The position numbers and the translations under genes were made by a program. From positions 7,068,001 through 7,132,000 of the forward strand of contig NZ_JADBGF010000001.1 in assembly GCF_014873495.1 (NCBI RefSeq): a stretch of 64,000 bases of DNA, in the 5' to 3' direction. The stretch comes from Streptomyces stelliscabiei. Lineage in GTDB: Bacteria > Actinomycetota > Actinomycetes > Streptomycetales > Streptomycetaceae. The notes under the pieces were generated by a model. That model was not told where the DNA came from, ran no database searches, and saw nothing but the letters and a program-made list of their open reading frames with translations. The first letter of the stretch is position 1. The number at the start of each line of letters is the position of its first letter. This document shows positions 38,009 to 47,000 of this stretch, piece by piece.

Positions 38009-38032
38009 GTCCGGACCATGATCGGTCCGGAC
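38009..38032 (-). terminator. tRNA terminator hairpin
   Basis: GTCCGGACC, ATGATC, GGTCCGGAC: a perfect 9-bp stem. Read on the minus strand it follows the tRNA 3' end by 9 bases and is itself followed by TGTTTTAA. A factor-independent terminator. Confidence 0.85.
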
Positions 38033-38041
38033 CGCTTGGTT

Positions 38042-38090
38042 GGTGCCCCCGGCAGGATTCGAACCTGTGACACCTGCTTTAGGAGTTCGA
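38042..38090 (-). other. Truncated tRNA 3' half / probable attachment site remnant
   Basis: On the minus strand: anticodon-loop-like CTCCTAAA, stem, T-arm with GGTTCGAATCC and acceptor end GGGGGCACCA. The 5' half of a tRNA is absent. The last 26 bp (38042-38067) are identical to the tRNA-Arg(CCG) 3' end at 63.4 kb, but the anticodon arm differs, so it derives from a different tRNA (CCT-like anticodon) or a diverged att site. It keeps its own terminator. Confidence 0.7.
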
Positions 38091-38385
38091 TCCAGGGCCG
38101 ATCGTACTTCGGCCAGCACCAAGGGCGTCGGTCGTCGCTGGTGGCTCAAGTCTGCCGATGTCCGCTGTCGTTGATGTCAGGTGTGGCTGTCAGCCGTCCA
38201 TCAGGTCCGGGTAGGGACAGAGTTCCAAGGGGGCGGTCGGACGGTCGGCCCACTTCCACCAGACGTGTTGGTGAGGAACTGACCGCGTCCCGGACAATGG
38301 GACAGGGAGGGCGGCAGCGCCTGATCACACCCTCGACCGACTGGTGCTTCACGCTGCGCCCGGCCGTCGGCCCGCCGGCGTCCGG

Positions 38386-39663
38386 TCAGAACTCCAGCAC
38401 CTCGCGGTCGAGCGGATACCGCGCACGGTGACGGCCGTCGTGCGGCGAGGGCGTGATCGGCAGGACACCGGTCTGCTGCAGGCCCAGGTTGTCGTCCCAG
38501 ATCCGGGGTTCGACGTGTCCGACGACGTGGAAGTGCCGGAAGGTGAACGGCGGGCTGTCGGTCGGGAAGGACTCGGCTGTGGTCATCACCTGGAAGTGCA
38601 GGTGCGGCGTGGCGGAGTTGCCGCTGTTGCCGATCAGCCCGAGGACCTGGCCGGGTTCGACCCGGTCCCCCTCCCGGACCCTGAGCGAGCCGGGTGTCAG
38701 GTGGGCGTAGAGCAGGTAGCGGCCCGGCGCGACTTCCACGGTGACGTGGTTGCCGACGGTGTCCTCGATCGGCGGGGTGGGCGGTGTGACGGGTGGCGTT
38801 TGGTCCGGGAGTCCGTCCTGGACCTCCACCACTCTGCCGCCGGCCGAGGCCACGACCGGCTGACGGTAGCTCAGGTAGCTGGTGAGCCGTGCGGGGTCGC
38901 CCTCCCAGGTCTGCCCCTGCTCGCCGACCCGGTACCAGTCGATCGCGAAGCGCTGCGGCACATAGAAGCGGCCGTTGATCGGGGCGAGGCCGCGCCGGTG
39001 GTGGGTGTTGCCGCAGCACGACTCGCTGGAGTACCAGGTGCCGGGACGGACCGGCGGGCTCAGGTTCACCGGCGGAGTGCGGGCGATCCGGGTGGCCTGC
39101 ACCGTCTCCTCGAAGGCGGCGGAGGGGCCGGAGGGGGGCAGGACGGCACCCGAGAGCTGGTGTTCGAGGACCTTGGGCACCCGCTGACCACGGTCGAGGA
39201 TCAGGTCGAGCCAGATGATCCACTGCTGGGAGCCCTGAATGACGGTCGGCGTCGGTCCCGGAGGCGCCGGGGTGTCCCCGTCTGCACCCGTCAGCGGATC
39301 ACCCACCGGATTGGCGGCATCGGCCAGCGCCTGCCCGCTCAGCGAGCCGACGACCTGGTGCGTGCGGGCGTCGCGGACGTCGACACGGTCGAGCCGCAAC
39401 GGCGTGCTGCTGGGCAGGGAACTCGTGGTGAGCAGTTCGTACGAGATGTGCGTCTTGCCGTCCGTGGCGACGAACGGCGTCGGTTTGGTCAGCACAGCTG
39501 CCGTCAACGGCGTGAACTCTGCGCCGGGCGCCGGAGTGGCCGCGCCGGTTGCGTGTCCTTGTCCCGCTGAGGTCACCAGCATGCTGGCCGCGAGCACGGC
39601 AGCGGCGAGCCCGCGAAGTAGCGGGCGGCGGCCAGTGCGGTTGCGAGGGTCGCGCTCTGCCAT
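38386..39663 (-). CDS. Secreted M23 family peptidase (LytM-like)
   Basis: 425 residues from ATG 39663. Signal peptide with Arg-rich start (RRPLLRGLAAAVLAASMLVTSAGQGHATG), a ~230-residue N-terminal domain with a Cys pair (SSESCCGNTHHRRG), then an M23 metallopeptidase domain. The Zn/catalytic His are in LLYAHLTPG and ATPHLHFQV. The first ligand region reads FYVPQRFAIDWYRVG, where the usual His is not obvious but the Asp is. Predicted cell-wall endopeptidase or a secreted protease. It lies between tRNA-type att remnants, so it may be element cargo. Confidence 0.85.
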   Translation of the reverse strand: MAERDPRNRTGRRPLLRGLAAAVLAASMLVTSAGQGHATGAATPAPGAEFTPLTAAVLTKPTPFVATDGKTHISYELLTTSSLPSSTPLRLDRVDVRDARTHQVVGSLSGQALADAANPVGDPLTGADGDTPAPPGPTPTVIQGSQQWIIWLDLILDRGQRVPKVLEHQLSGAVLPPSGPSAAFEETVQATRIARTPPVNLSPPVRPGTWYSSESCCGNTHHRRGLAPINGRFYVPQRFAIDWYRVGEQGQTWEGDPARLTSYLSYRQPVVASAGGRVVEVQDGLPDQTPPVTPPTPPIEDTVGNHVTVEVAPGRYLLYAHLTPGSLRVREGDRVEPGQVLGLIGNSGNSATPHLHFQVMTTAESFPTDSPPFTFRHFHVVGHVEPRIWDDNLGLQQTGVLPITPSPHDGRHRARYPLDREVLEF

Positions 39664-40006
39664 TGCGCTCTTTCGTTCGTTGGATCCGGGGCCGTGAAGG
39701 ACGCCGGCACGCCCCGCGCCGAGACGCAGGCCTATGTAATCCGGCGGCACACCGCTCCGGGCGGAGGGCGCCGGAGTCAGGTGCCGAACTGCACCCGTCC
39801 AGCCGCACCGACCACCGAGTTCTCGCCTCACGGCAGCTTCGCGACGCTGCACGTACGGTCAACGAGGTCCGGAAAATGTCGAACAGTGGGACCCGTCGAC
39901 ATCGTGCCCGGTGAAGCACTGGCGGAGGATACGACCGTCTCAACCTCAGCCGACGAAAGCCCGCCACGACGGCGCGTCAGCCGACCGACCAGGCGCGCGT
40001 GTGCCT
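39664..40006. other. Intergenic region ending in repeat copy 2
   Basis: No gene. Ends with the 75-bp repeat (39936-40010), 3 mismatches from the copy at 50498-50572, fused directly to the truncated rep. Confidence 0.6.
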
Positions 40007-40010
40007 CGCT
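39936..40010 (+). repeat. Dispersed 75-bp repeat, copy 2
   Basis: Begins CGTCTCAACCTCAGCCGAC and ends GTGTGCCTCGCTG. Differs at only three positions from copy 3. The similarity to copy 3 stops exactly where rep sequence starts, which marks a recombination junction. Confidence 0.9.
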
Positions 40011-40750
40011 GGCGGCGCTTCTCCATCTACCTCCGCCGTGAGGTCGCCAAGCGTGCCGGCCTCACCCAACGCGCCTTCCGCGACCATGCCCGCACCTCCT
40101 TCGCCAAGGTCGCCGAATACCAGAAGCGCGGGGCCGTCCACTTCCACCACGCCGCCGCGACTGCCGCGCGTGTGAGCGGTCCGACCGTCGACGGCCGGGC
40201 ACACCGCTTCGTCTTCGGCCGTCAGCTCGATGTCCGTGCGATCCGTTCCGCCGACTTCGACAGCGGCCAGGAGCTGACCGACCGGGCCGTAGCGGCGTAC
40301 ATCGCCAAGTACGCCACCAAGGGCGCCGAGACGGCGACCGGCACCCTTGACCGGCCGATCCGCTTCCTTGCCGAGCTGGCCGGGGCCCGGATCACCGACC
40401 ACGCCCGCCGCATGATCCGAACCGCCTGGACCCTCGGCGCACGCCCCGAGCTGGCAGACCTCCGCCTACGGGCCTGGGCCCACATGCTCGGCTTCCGCGG
40501 CCACTTCTCCACCAAGTCCCGCCGCTACTCCACCACCCTCGGCGCCCTCCGCGACGCCCGCGCCGACTGGCGCCGCGCTCAAGCCGCCCCGCCCGCGCCC
40601 CAGGACGGCGGAAGCACGCTCGTCCTCGCCCACTGGGTCTTCGCCGGAACCGGCCTCAGCGCGGGCGAGACCTGGCTCGCTGCATCCCTCGAACCTGCCC
40701 CCGGAACGGAAGGAGAGCCGACATGGACCACCGCCGCGACGAACTCATGA
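40007..40750 (+). pseudogene. Truncated AICE replication initiator (element A)
   Basis: Homologous to the intact rep at 60203-61573 from WARFTTYLRQQLAARAGLT (here WRRFSIYLRREVAKRAGLT) to the C-terminus, including the HUH-type GAVHFH, ADFDSGQEL and WAHMLGFRGHFSTKSR. The first ~170 residues are missing, replaced by the 75-bp repeat, and about 30 residues after HFH are deleted. The frame stays open through the rest. Probably nonfunctional. Confidence 0.85.
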
Positions 40751-40917
40751 CTGTCCCGCAGGTCCTCGACGAACTTGGCGGCGTGTCCCGGCGGACGTTC
40801 TACCGATGGCGCGAACTGGGCTTGGGGCCTGCCGCTTTCAAGCTCCCCAACGGTGAGCTGAGGGTGTGGCGGAGTGATTTCACGACGTGGCTGCGGCAGT
40901 TGGAGGCAGCGGCGTGA
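40723..40917 (+). CDS. xis: Excisionase-like helix-turn-helix protein (Xis), element A
   Basis: 64 residues, MerR/HTH_17 type: LMTVPQVLDELGGVSRRTFY then WRELGLGPAAFKLPNGELRV. Directs excision of AICEs with the cognate integrase. Good ribosome site (GGAAGGAG) before ATG 40723. Overlaps rep by 28 bp and int by 4 bp, as in element B. Confidence 0.88.
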   Translation: MDHRRDELMTVPQVLDELGGVSRRTFYRWRELGLGPAAFKLPNGELRVWRSDFTTWLRQLEAAA

Positions 40918-42305
40918 AGTCTCTCGACGTGAAGGTCTGGGGCGTTCGAAAGCGTGACACCAAGACGCCCTCGTACGGTGTGCGCTGGTCTGTCGCGGGC
41001 AACGTCTTCTCCGACAGCTTCCGGACCAAGGTGCTCGCCGATCATTACCGCGCGAAGCTGATGCGGGCCATGCGGGCCATGCGGGCCATGCGGGACGGCG
41101 CGGAGTTCGACACGGAATCCGGGCTCCCGGCGTCCATGGAGCAGCAGAAAGCCACCGTGTCTTGGTACGACTTCGCTCTCAGGTATCTGGCGATGAAGTG
41201 GCCGCACGCCGCTCCGAACACGCGTGATGGCATCAACGAGTCACTGACGAGTGTGACCGTGTGTCTCCTCGATGAGCGCGCGGGCCGACCGTCTGATGAG
41301 GCGCTCCGCAGGGCGCTGCGGAACTGGGCATTCGTACTGCCGGGCCCCTCTGGTCGGGAGCTCCCGGACGACGTGCGGAACGTGCTCCACTGGGTGTCCA
41401 GGGCTTCTCGACCGCTCGCTGATCTTGCTGAGCCCGCTTCGGCCCGCGCGGTCCTGGACTCGCTGAAACTGAAGCTCGACGGCACGGCAGCCGCGGCGGA
41501 AACCGTTCGGCGTAAGCGTCGGACACTGGTCAACGCCGCCAACTATGCGGTCGACCTGGGGGAGTTGCGCGAGAAACCCGTCACTGCTGTCCGCTGGCAG
41601 AAACCGAAGGTGTCCAATCAGGTGGACCCCCGCATCGTCGCCAACCCTGAGCAGGCTCGCAACCTCCTGGCGGCCGTCTCCTATGTGGGCGGATTTCGGC
41701 GTTCCCGCGGCCGTCGCCTCGTGGGTCTGTTCGCTGCCATGTATTTCGGTGGCCTTCGGCCGGCGGAAGCTGTCGGCCTCGTCGAGACGGACCTGGCCTT
41801 ACCCGAACGGGGCTGGGGCTCGGCTCTCCTCCACCGGACTCGCCCCTCGGTCGGCAAGCAGTGGACCGATTCGGGGGAGACCCACGACGACCGCGGGCTG
41901 AAGAACCGGCCGACCGATGACGTGAGGAGGGTGCCGATCCCGCCTCACCTCGTCGCCGTGTTCCGCGAACACCTGGTCACCTTCGGCACGGCGGACGATG
42001 GACGGCTCTTCTGCAGCGAGAAGGGCTCGGTCGTCCCGTCCTCGACCTACTACCGCGTGTGGCAGGAGGCCCGGCTCCTCGCGCTTCCGCCGGCCGTCGC
42101 GTCCTCGCCGCTCGCGAGTCGGCCGTACGACCTCCGTCACTCGGCGCTGTCGACGTGGCTCAACGCGGGGGTCGACCCGACCGAGGTGGCCGAACGCGCC
42201 GGCAACAGCGTGGAGGTCCTGCTGACCCGCTACGCGAAGTGCCTCGACGGAGGGCAGGACGTTGCCAACCGGCGTATTGAGGAGCTCCTTCGCGAATACG
42301 AGTGA
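40914..42305 (+). CDS. int: Tyrosine site-specific integrase, element A
   Basis: 463 residues. Catalytic pattern: Arg in FGGLRPAEAVGL, YDLRHSALSTWL, and Tyr in LLTRYAKCLDG. N-terminal DNA-binding arm KSLDVKVWGVRKRDTKTPSY. GTG 40914 overlaps the xis stop (GTGA). Closely related to the int of element B (e.g. YVGGFRRSRGRRLVGLF versus YVGGYRRARGRRLVALF), so both probably recognise the same tRNA-Arg site. A RAMRAMRAM insertion near residue 45 comes from a 9-bp tandem repeat. Appears intact. Confidence 0.93.
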   Translation: MKSLDVKVWGVRKRDTKTPSYGVRWSVAGNVFSDSFRTKVLADHYRAKLMRAMRAMRAMRDGAEFDTESGLPASMEQQKATVSWYDFALRYLAMKWPHAAPNTRDGINESLTSVTVCLLDERAGRPSDEALRRALRNWAFVLPGPSGRELPDDVRNVLHWVSRASRPLADLAEPASARAVLDSLKLKLDGTAAAAETVRRKRRTLVNAANYAVDLGELREKPVTAVRWQKPKVSNQVDPRIVANPEQARNLLAAVSYVGGFRRSRGRRLVGLFAAMYFGGLRPAEAVGLVETDLALPERGWGSALLHRTRPSVGKQWTDSGETHDDRGLKNRPTDDVRRVPIPPHLVAVFREHLVTFGTADDGRLFCSEKGSVVPSSTYYRVWQEARLLALPPAVASSPLASRPYDLRHSALSTWLNAGVDPTEVAERAGNSVEVLLTRYAKCLDGGQDVANRRIEELLREYE

Positions 42306-42411
42306 GACACCCTGCATCCCACTTGAGGCTCCGGACATCTTGTCCGGGGCCTCTCTCGTCTTTACGCCTTACCTGCTGCGATGCTTCGGCCGAGAGCGGA
42401 CGAGGGGGCTC

Positions 42412-42771
42412 GTGGAGCTGAAGGCCACGCGCTGGAAGCGGTACGGACATGATCGCCTGTATGCGAATGTGCCGGACGGAACCGCGGTCGGCTGGGCGGA
42501 CTTGATTACGGGGGACATCACCGTCTTAGTCGACGAGTATCGCGACGACGTGATCGCCGTGCTGGCACACCACTTACGGAACTACCCCAAGCCGGTCTTG
42601 CCGCAGGAGGCACCTGAAGCTGAAGCCCGCCCGATGCTGCCGCCTCTGACGCCGGCAGACGACCTGTCCACCAACCGTGCACTGGCGCCGCTTTCAGGGG
42701 TGCTGACGGCTGAGCAGGTTGAGCGGGTGTACGGCGTCGCTTGTCATCGTCAGGCTTGGAGTCTGGCCTGA
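42412..42771 (+). CDS. N-terminal fragment of a NERD-associated protein
   Basis: 119 residues from GTG 42412 (GAGGGG ribosome site). RWKRYGHDRLYANVPDGTAV, GWADLITGDITVLVDEYRDD and DLSTNRALAPLSG correspond to the N-terminal part of the NERD-like protein at 25087 (RHGQRRLYVC, VAWYDRETG, DLAPNRPGEALL). The NERD nuclease-like domain that should follow is missing and replaced by a short tail. Either a truncated remnant or a domain acting alone. Confidence 0.62.
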   Translation: MELKATRWKRYGHDRLYANVPDGTAVGWADLITGDITVLVDEYRDDVIAVLAHHLRNYPKPVLPQEAPEAEARPMLPPLTPADDLSTNRALAPLSGVLTAEQVERVYGVACHRQAWSLA

Positions 42772-42912
42772 GCCGGTTCTCTCAGAAGGTCCCGGTCTTC
42801 CTCGCGGGGGCTGTGGGAACCCCCAGGGGGTGACCGTCGCCTGGGTGGCCTGTCAGTGCCGTCTCTTACTCTCCGCTCCTGAGTAAACAGTTCGAATGGA
42901 GAGGGGACGCGG

Positions 42913-43335
42913 ATGGGCGGCGACGCATGGACCCACACGGGCCCGTACCAGCGTGATCTGGCGGCAGCGTTCCGGCAGGCTCAGGAAGACGAGCTGGCGC
43001 GGGACAACCACGGCTTCGAGGGCCGGTCCGTCGAGCAACTGTGGCGCGACCCGGAGTGGCAGGAGTACATCTTCACCGGTGGCACGGGCACCGTGCTGGA
43101 CTTTCCTCTCATGATCGAGGCCGCGGACACCGACGACGGTCCGTTCATGCGGCCGCTGACCGATGATGAGGTGCGTGCGTGGGCTCCTCACGGCCGGCCC
43201 ACCTACGAGGAGTGGGACGCCGCTCTCGATTCCGAGCAGTTGGACTTCCCGAGCCGCGCCCAGGGGAACTGCACAGTGCTCTACCGCGACGGCAGGCCCG
43301 TACAAATCGGTTACTGGGGGGTCACCGCCGATTAG
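42913..43335 (+). CDS. Conserved small acidic protein next to AICE integrase
   Basis: 140 residues from ATG 42913 with a strong ribosome site (GGAGAGGGG). Contains GRSVEQLWRDPEWQEYIFTG, PLTDDEVRAWAPHGRPTYEE and NCTVLYRDGRPVQIGYWG. No domain of known function recognised. From memory, similar proteins often lie between int and the att site of Streptomyces AICEs. Ends ~170 bp before the tRNA-terminator duplication. Confidence 0.75.
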   Translation: MGGDAWTHTGPYQRDLAAAFRQAQEDELARDNHGFEGRSVEQLWRDPEWQEYIFTGGTGTVLDFPLMIEAADTDDGPFMRPLTDDEVRAWAPHGRPTYEEWDAALDSEQLDFPSRAQGNCTVLYRDGRPVQIGYWGVTAD

Positions 43336-43505
43336 GAGGGAACCGCTACCGACTCGCGACGTGGTCCCTGCGTCTGACCCGGGCCACATCGATTTGCGGG
43401 CCTCACCTGGCGTGATGCTTCAAGATCCCGTCCACGCCTCGTCCACAGGCGCCGACATACGGCCGCTCCGAGCGGCACACGTCTGCACACGTCTGCACAT
43501 ACGCG

Positions 43506-43545
43506 AAGACCCCGTCCTCAGCGAAACCGCTGATGGCGGGGTCTT
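43506..43545 (-). terminator. Duplicated tRNA-Arg terminator (element A/B junction)
   Basis: AAGACCCCG ... CGGGGTCTT hairpin with an inner CAGCG/CGCTG stem, differing from the terminator of the intact tRNA (63318-63357) at two loop/stem positions. Confidence 0.85.
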
Positions 43546-43561
43546 TGGGCACCTCGTGCAA

Positions 43562-43608
43562 GGTGCCCCCGGCAGGATTCGAACCTGCGCACACGGCTCC
43601 GGAGGCCG
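43562..43608 (-). repeat. Attachment site, left end of element B (47-bp direct repeat)
   Basis: Identical over 47 bp to 63374-63420, that is the 3' half of tRNA-Arg(CCG) from the anticodon arm to the acceptor end. After it the sequence leaves the tRNA (CTTCACTCCC). This is the expected att duplication of a site-specific element integrated into the tRNA gene. Confidence 0.92.
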
Positions 43609-44003
43609 CTTCACTCCCAGGGAACGTTGCTGGTCAGAGCTTGGAAGCTGATCGGTCGGTTGGGAGCAGTCCACAGATAGTCCACAAGAATCTGACCACC
43701 TCTACCAGCAGAACCCACGGCGGGAGGCACCGAAAAGGACACTGGCCCCTCTCCCAGCACCCTACGGATGACCGCCTCGGGGCGACGAGCGCGAGGTGTG
43801 AGCGATCCACGCGTGATTGCGGCGCTGAGCTGCTAAGAAGCACCGCTGCAACTAGGTTGGACACAGTGTCGGAGGTGTTGTCGGGAGCCCATGCAACTCG
43901 CCCTGATGATCCGTGGCGCGCCACCAGATTCCCTTGGTCCCACCGCTCCTGTTTGTCAGTGGTTACGGATAGGTTCGCGGCATACAGCGTGAGAGGACAT
44001 GCC
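43609..44003. other. Noncoding left end of element B
   Basis: 395 bp with lower GC; open frames pass through but with no ribosome site or composition support. Contains the promoter region of the NTPase gene. Confidence 0.5.
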
Positions 44004-47000
44004 TTGGGCGAGAGTTCGCCGGCTAGATCGGACGTGGGTGGGAGCGCGGGGGCCGGAGGCTTCCGCTATCAAGACCGTGTGGCTGCATGGTTCGCCGTGG
44101 CAGCTCTAGCCGGCCAAGCTGCTGCTGCGGTTCCTGGTCTCTGGTCGGGCCAAGTACGACGGATTGCGTGCGAAACCGGCGATCCTGTGGACGACTGTCG
44201 GGTGGAAACAGCTGACGGTACCGCGCTGGCGATTCAGGCAAAACGCACCATCCGCCTCTCCGCCAAGGACAAGAGTGAGTTCGCTAAGACGGTCAAGCAG
44301 TTCGTGCAACAGCACCTCCTCCCTGACCATGAGGACGACCGGCTTGTTCTCGTAACGACATCCGAAGCCTCCGGTTCGGTCAGAAACGACCTGAGGAGAG
44401 TCCTGGAACTCATCCAGGGCGCGGCACCGAGCACCAGCACGGCTGACTTGCGGTTCACAAAAGGCCAACAGACCGCCTATGACACTTTTGTCACTCATGC
44501 CTACAAGGAATGGGAGCAGCGGTGTGGTGCACTGCCGACCTCTGCTGAACTCGAGAGCCTCCTGCGGGTGAGCCACGTATGGGTTTCGGACGTGGAAAAG
44601 GGCATGTTGGGCGAGCGGGAGGCGTTGGACCGGCTTCGCGCCATGGTGATCATGGAACCCGGCCAAGCTGGCGCCGCGTGGGAAGTGTTGGTGGGTATAT
44701 GCGCCGAACTGGCCATCTCCCGGACAGACTCCGATCAGCGGCGGTTGCAGGCATCGCTCATTGAGTCCGGTATCGCACTGGCAACGGTACGAGACTTCAC
44801 TGCGGACGTGGAGCGACTGTCGGACTGGACCAGGGAGAACCTGGACCGGTTGGAGGACGGACTCACAACCATTCCGACGCCCCAGGGACCGGTAGAAATT
44901 CAGCGCGGAGCGTCGGCGGACCTAATCTCACGGTCAGTGCAGGAATCCTTCCTTGTGGAAGGAGATCCGGGCGTGGGGAAAACTGTGGTTCTGCATGATC
45001 TCGCCCGTGCAGGGCTTGCTGGGCAGCGCCCTGTGCTGTTTCTCGCGGTGGGCGGACTTGCCGCCACCAGTAATGGGTCGCTGCAGGCTGAGCTTGGACT
45101 GCGGCACGCGTTGATTGACGTGCTGGCTCAGTGGTCGCCGGGGAGCAACGGACTTCTGGTTATCGACGCCTTGGATGCGGCACGCACTGATTCAACAGCT
45201 GAGCTGTGGCGCACGGTGATTGCGGACGTACGCAGGCGATGTCCCGACTGGCGTGTGGTGGCCTCGATTCGTACGTGGGATCTGCGTCATTCCAGGCAAT
45301 GGCGCGCTTTGTTCCCTGCTTCAGCGGCGTCGGTGGGAGACCTGAGCGATCAAGAGCTTGAGCAGGCCGGAATTTCTTTCCAGCAACTGGGCGACGTGCT
45401 CGGCAGCACCACTGCCGCACAGCGGCAACTCCTTCGCAACTCATTCAATCTGCGCTTGGCGGCCGAACTTCTGTTGGACGGCGCCACAGCACGTGAGTTG
45501 ACTGGGGTGGGAAGTCGACTGGATTTGCTGGAACGTTACTGGGAGGCACGGGTTATGAGCGGTGAGGGAGGATTCGCGCGAGCTAATGTCCTTTCCCGTT
45601 TCTGCGCCTTGGCGGCGTCCGATCGCCGCTTGCGAGTTCCTTCCTTGCAACTGCTACAGGGCGACTCCGCCGCTGAGAGCGCCATGCAGACACTCCTGTC
45701 CAGATCGGTATTGGTTCCCGTGCCCGGCATCGCGGCCGGTGCCGGGTTGGGGCCAGTGCAGTTCGCCCACCACGTGCTGTTCGACTACGCGGTGGCCGTG
45801 ACACACCTCGCGTCGTTCAGTGATGCATCGTCCGGAGAAGGCTTGGTCGGCTGTCTGAGCGTCGATCCAAATCTGATGCTGTTCGCCCGTCCCAGTGTGG
45901 GAATTTACCTCCAACTGGCTTGGGAGCGGGGGCCCGAAGTGTTCTGCGCCTTGGCCATGCAATTGGCTGATGCACAGATTCCGTCGATGGCGGTAACCGC
46001 CATGGCGGACGTACTGGCTCGTGGTACCAAAGACGTCGCTGACCTGGAACCTCTCCTTGCAAGTGTTGACGAGGGTTCTGCGGAGGCACAACGCATCCTC
46101 GGAATGGCAGCAGTTGCGGTGTCATTGGCGTTGAAAAAAAACGCGCCGACAGATCGAGACGTGTGGGCCGCTATTGCCGAGCGGCTCTCTCGAAGGGCAA
46201 ACAGCGCCGGTGCTGCCTTGCGTATCCTGGTATACGACCTGTCCGCTGAGGCGGACAGTCTGGGCGGCGAGGCATTGGGTTTGTGTGGGGTGGCGGCTCG
46301 ACGGCTGCTGGAACAGCTGTGGGGGCAGCCGTCCTCAGTACTGACCCGCCTGGCGATCACAGCAGTGATTGCCACGAGTTCTAGTGACCAGGAAGCCGTC
46401 TACTCCCTCCTTCGTCGTGCGTTGGAACCCGCGCAGTTGCAAGAGCGTGGCTACAACGACCTTTTTGCCCTTTCAGACGGCGTCTCCCGGCTGATTGCTC
46501 AACTTCCGGATATGGTGTCGGAGTTGTATGTCGCGACGATGAGCTACGAGGAGGAATCAACCGAAGCAACTCTGCTGGGCTCAGGTGTGGTGCTGTCCAT
46601 GCGGTCCAACCGTCGCCAAGACTTCGGTGCCTCCAAATATCATCTCGTTAAGGCTTTCCCTGATGTCCTGCGCTGGGATACGGGGAAGGCGGCAGCGATT
46701 CTGACCGAGCTGAGTCGGCACGGACGACCGGAGCTGCTCATGCACCAGGCGGATCTTGCCGGCGGAACGGCGGAGATCCTTCTCGACGACTCACGCGCCT
46801 GGGACTACGGGAGCAGCTACACCGATGAGGACCTGCTTGCACTGCTTGATGCATTCCAGAGTCACGTTTCTGCCACGGAGAGCGCTGACTTTCCAGCTTT
46901 GATCCAGGCAGTCATCTCTGCCCCCCAAGCGGCATGCGTTTGGCGTCGACTCCTCAAGACTGCTGTCAGTAATCCGGCCCTGCGGGAGACTCTATTTCCT

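Larger units (their letters stand above)
37885..38385. other. Noncoding stretch around the truncated tRNA
   Basis: 501 bp. Holds the tRNA-like 3' half and its terminator. The part after 38090 (TGCCGATGTCCGCTGTCGTTG region) has the look of an AICE end. No protein gene supported. Confidence 0.6.

Noticed and set aside
38042..38090. A complete tRNA gene
   Set aside because: The acceptor 5' strand and D arm are missing; only the 3' half and terminator exist.
43533..44003. Longer N-terminus of the NTPase from the first open codon
   Set aside because: That frame starts inside the att/terminator duplication and lacks a ribosome site; TTG 44004 with GAGAGG fits better.
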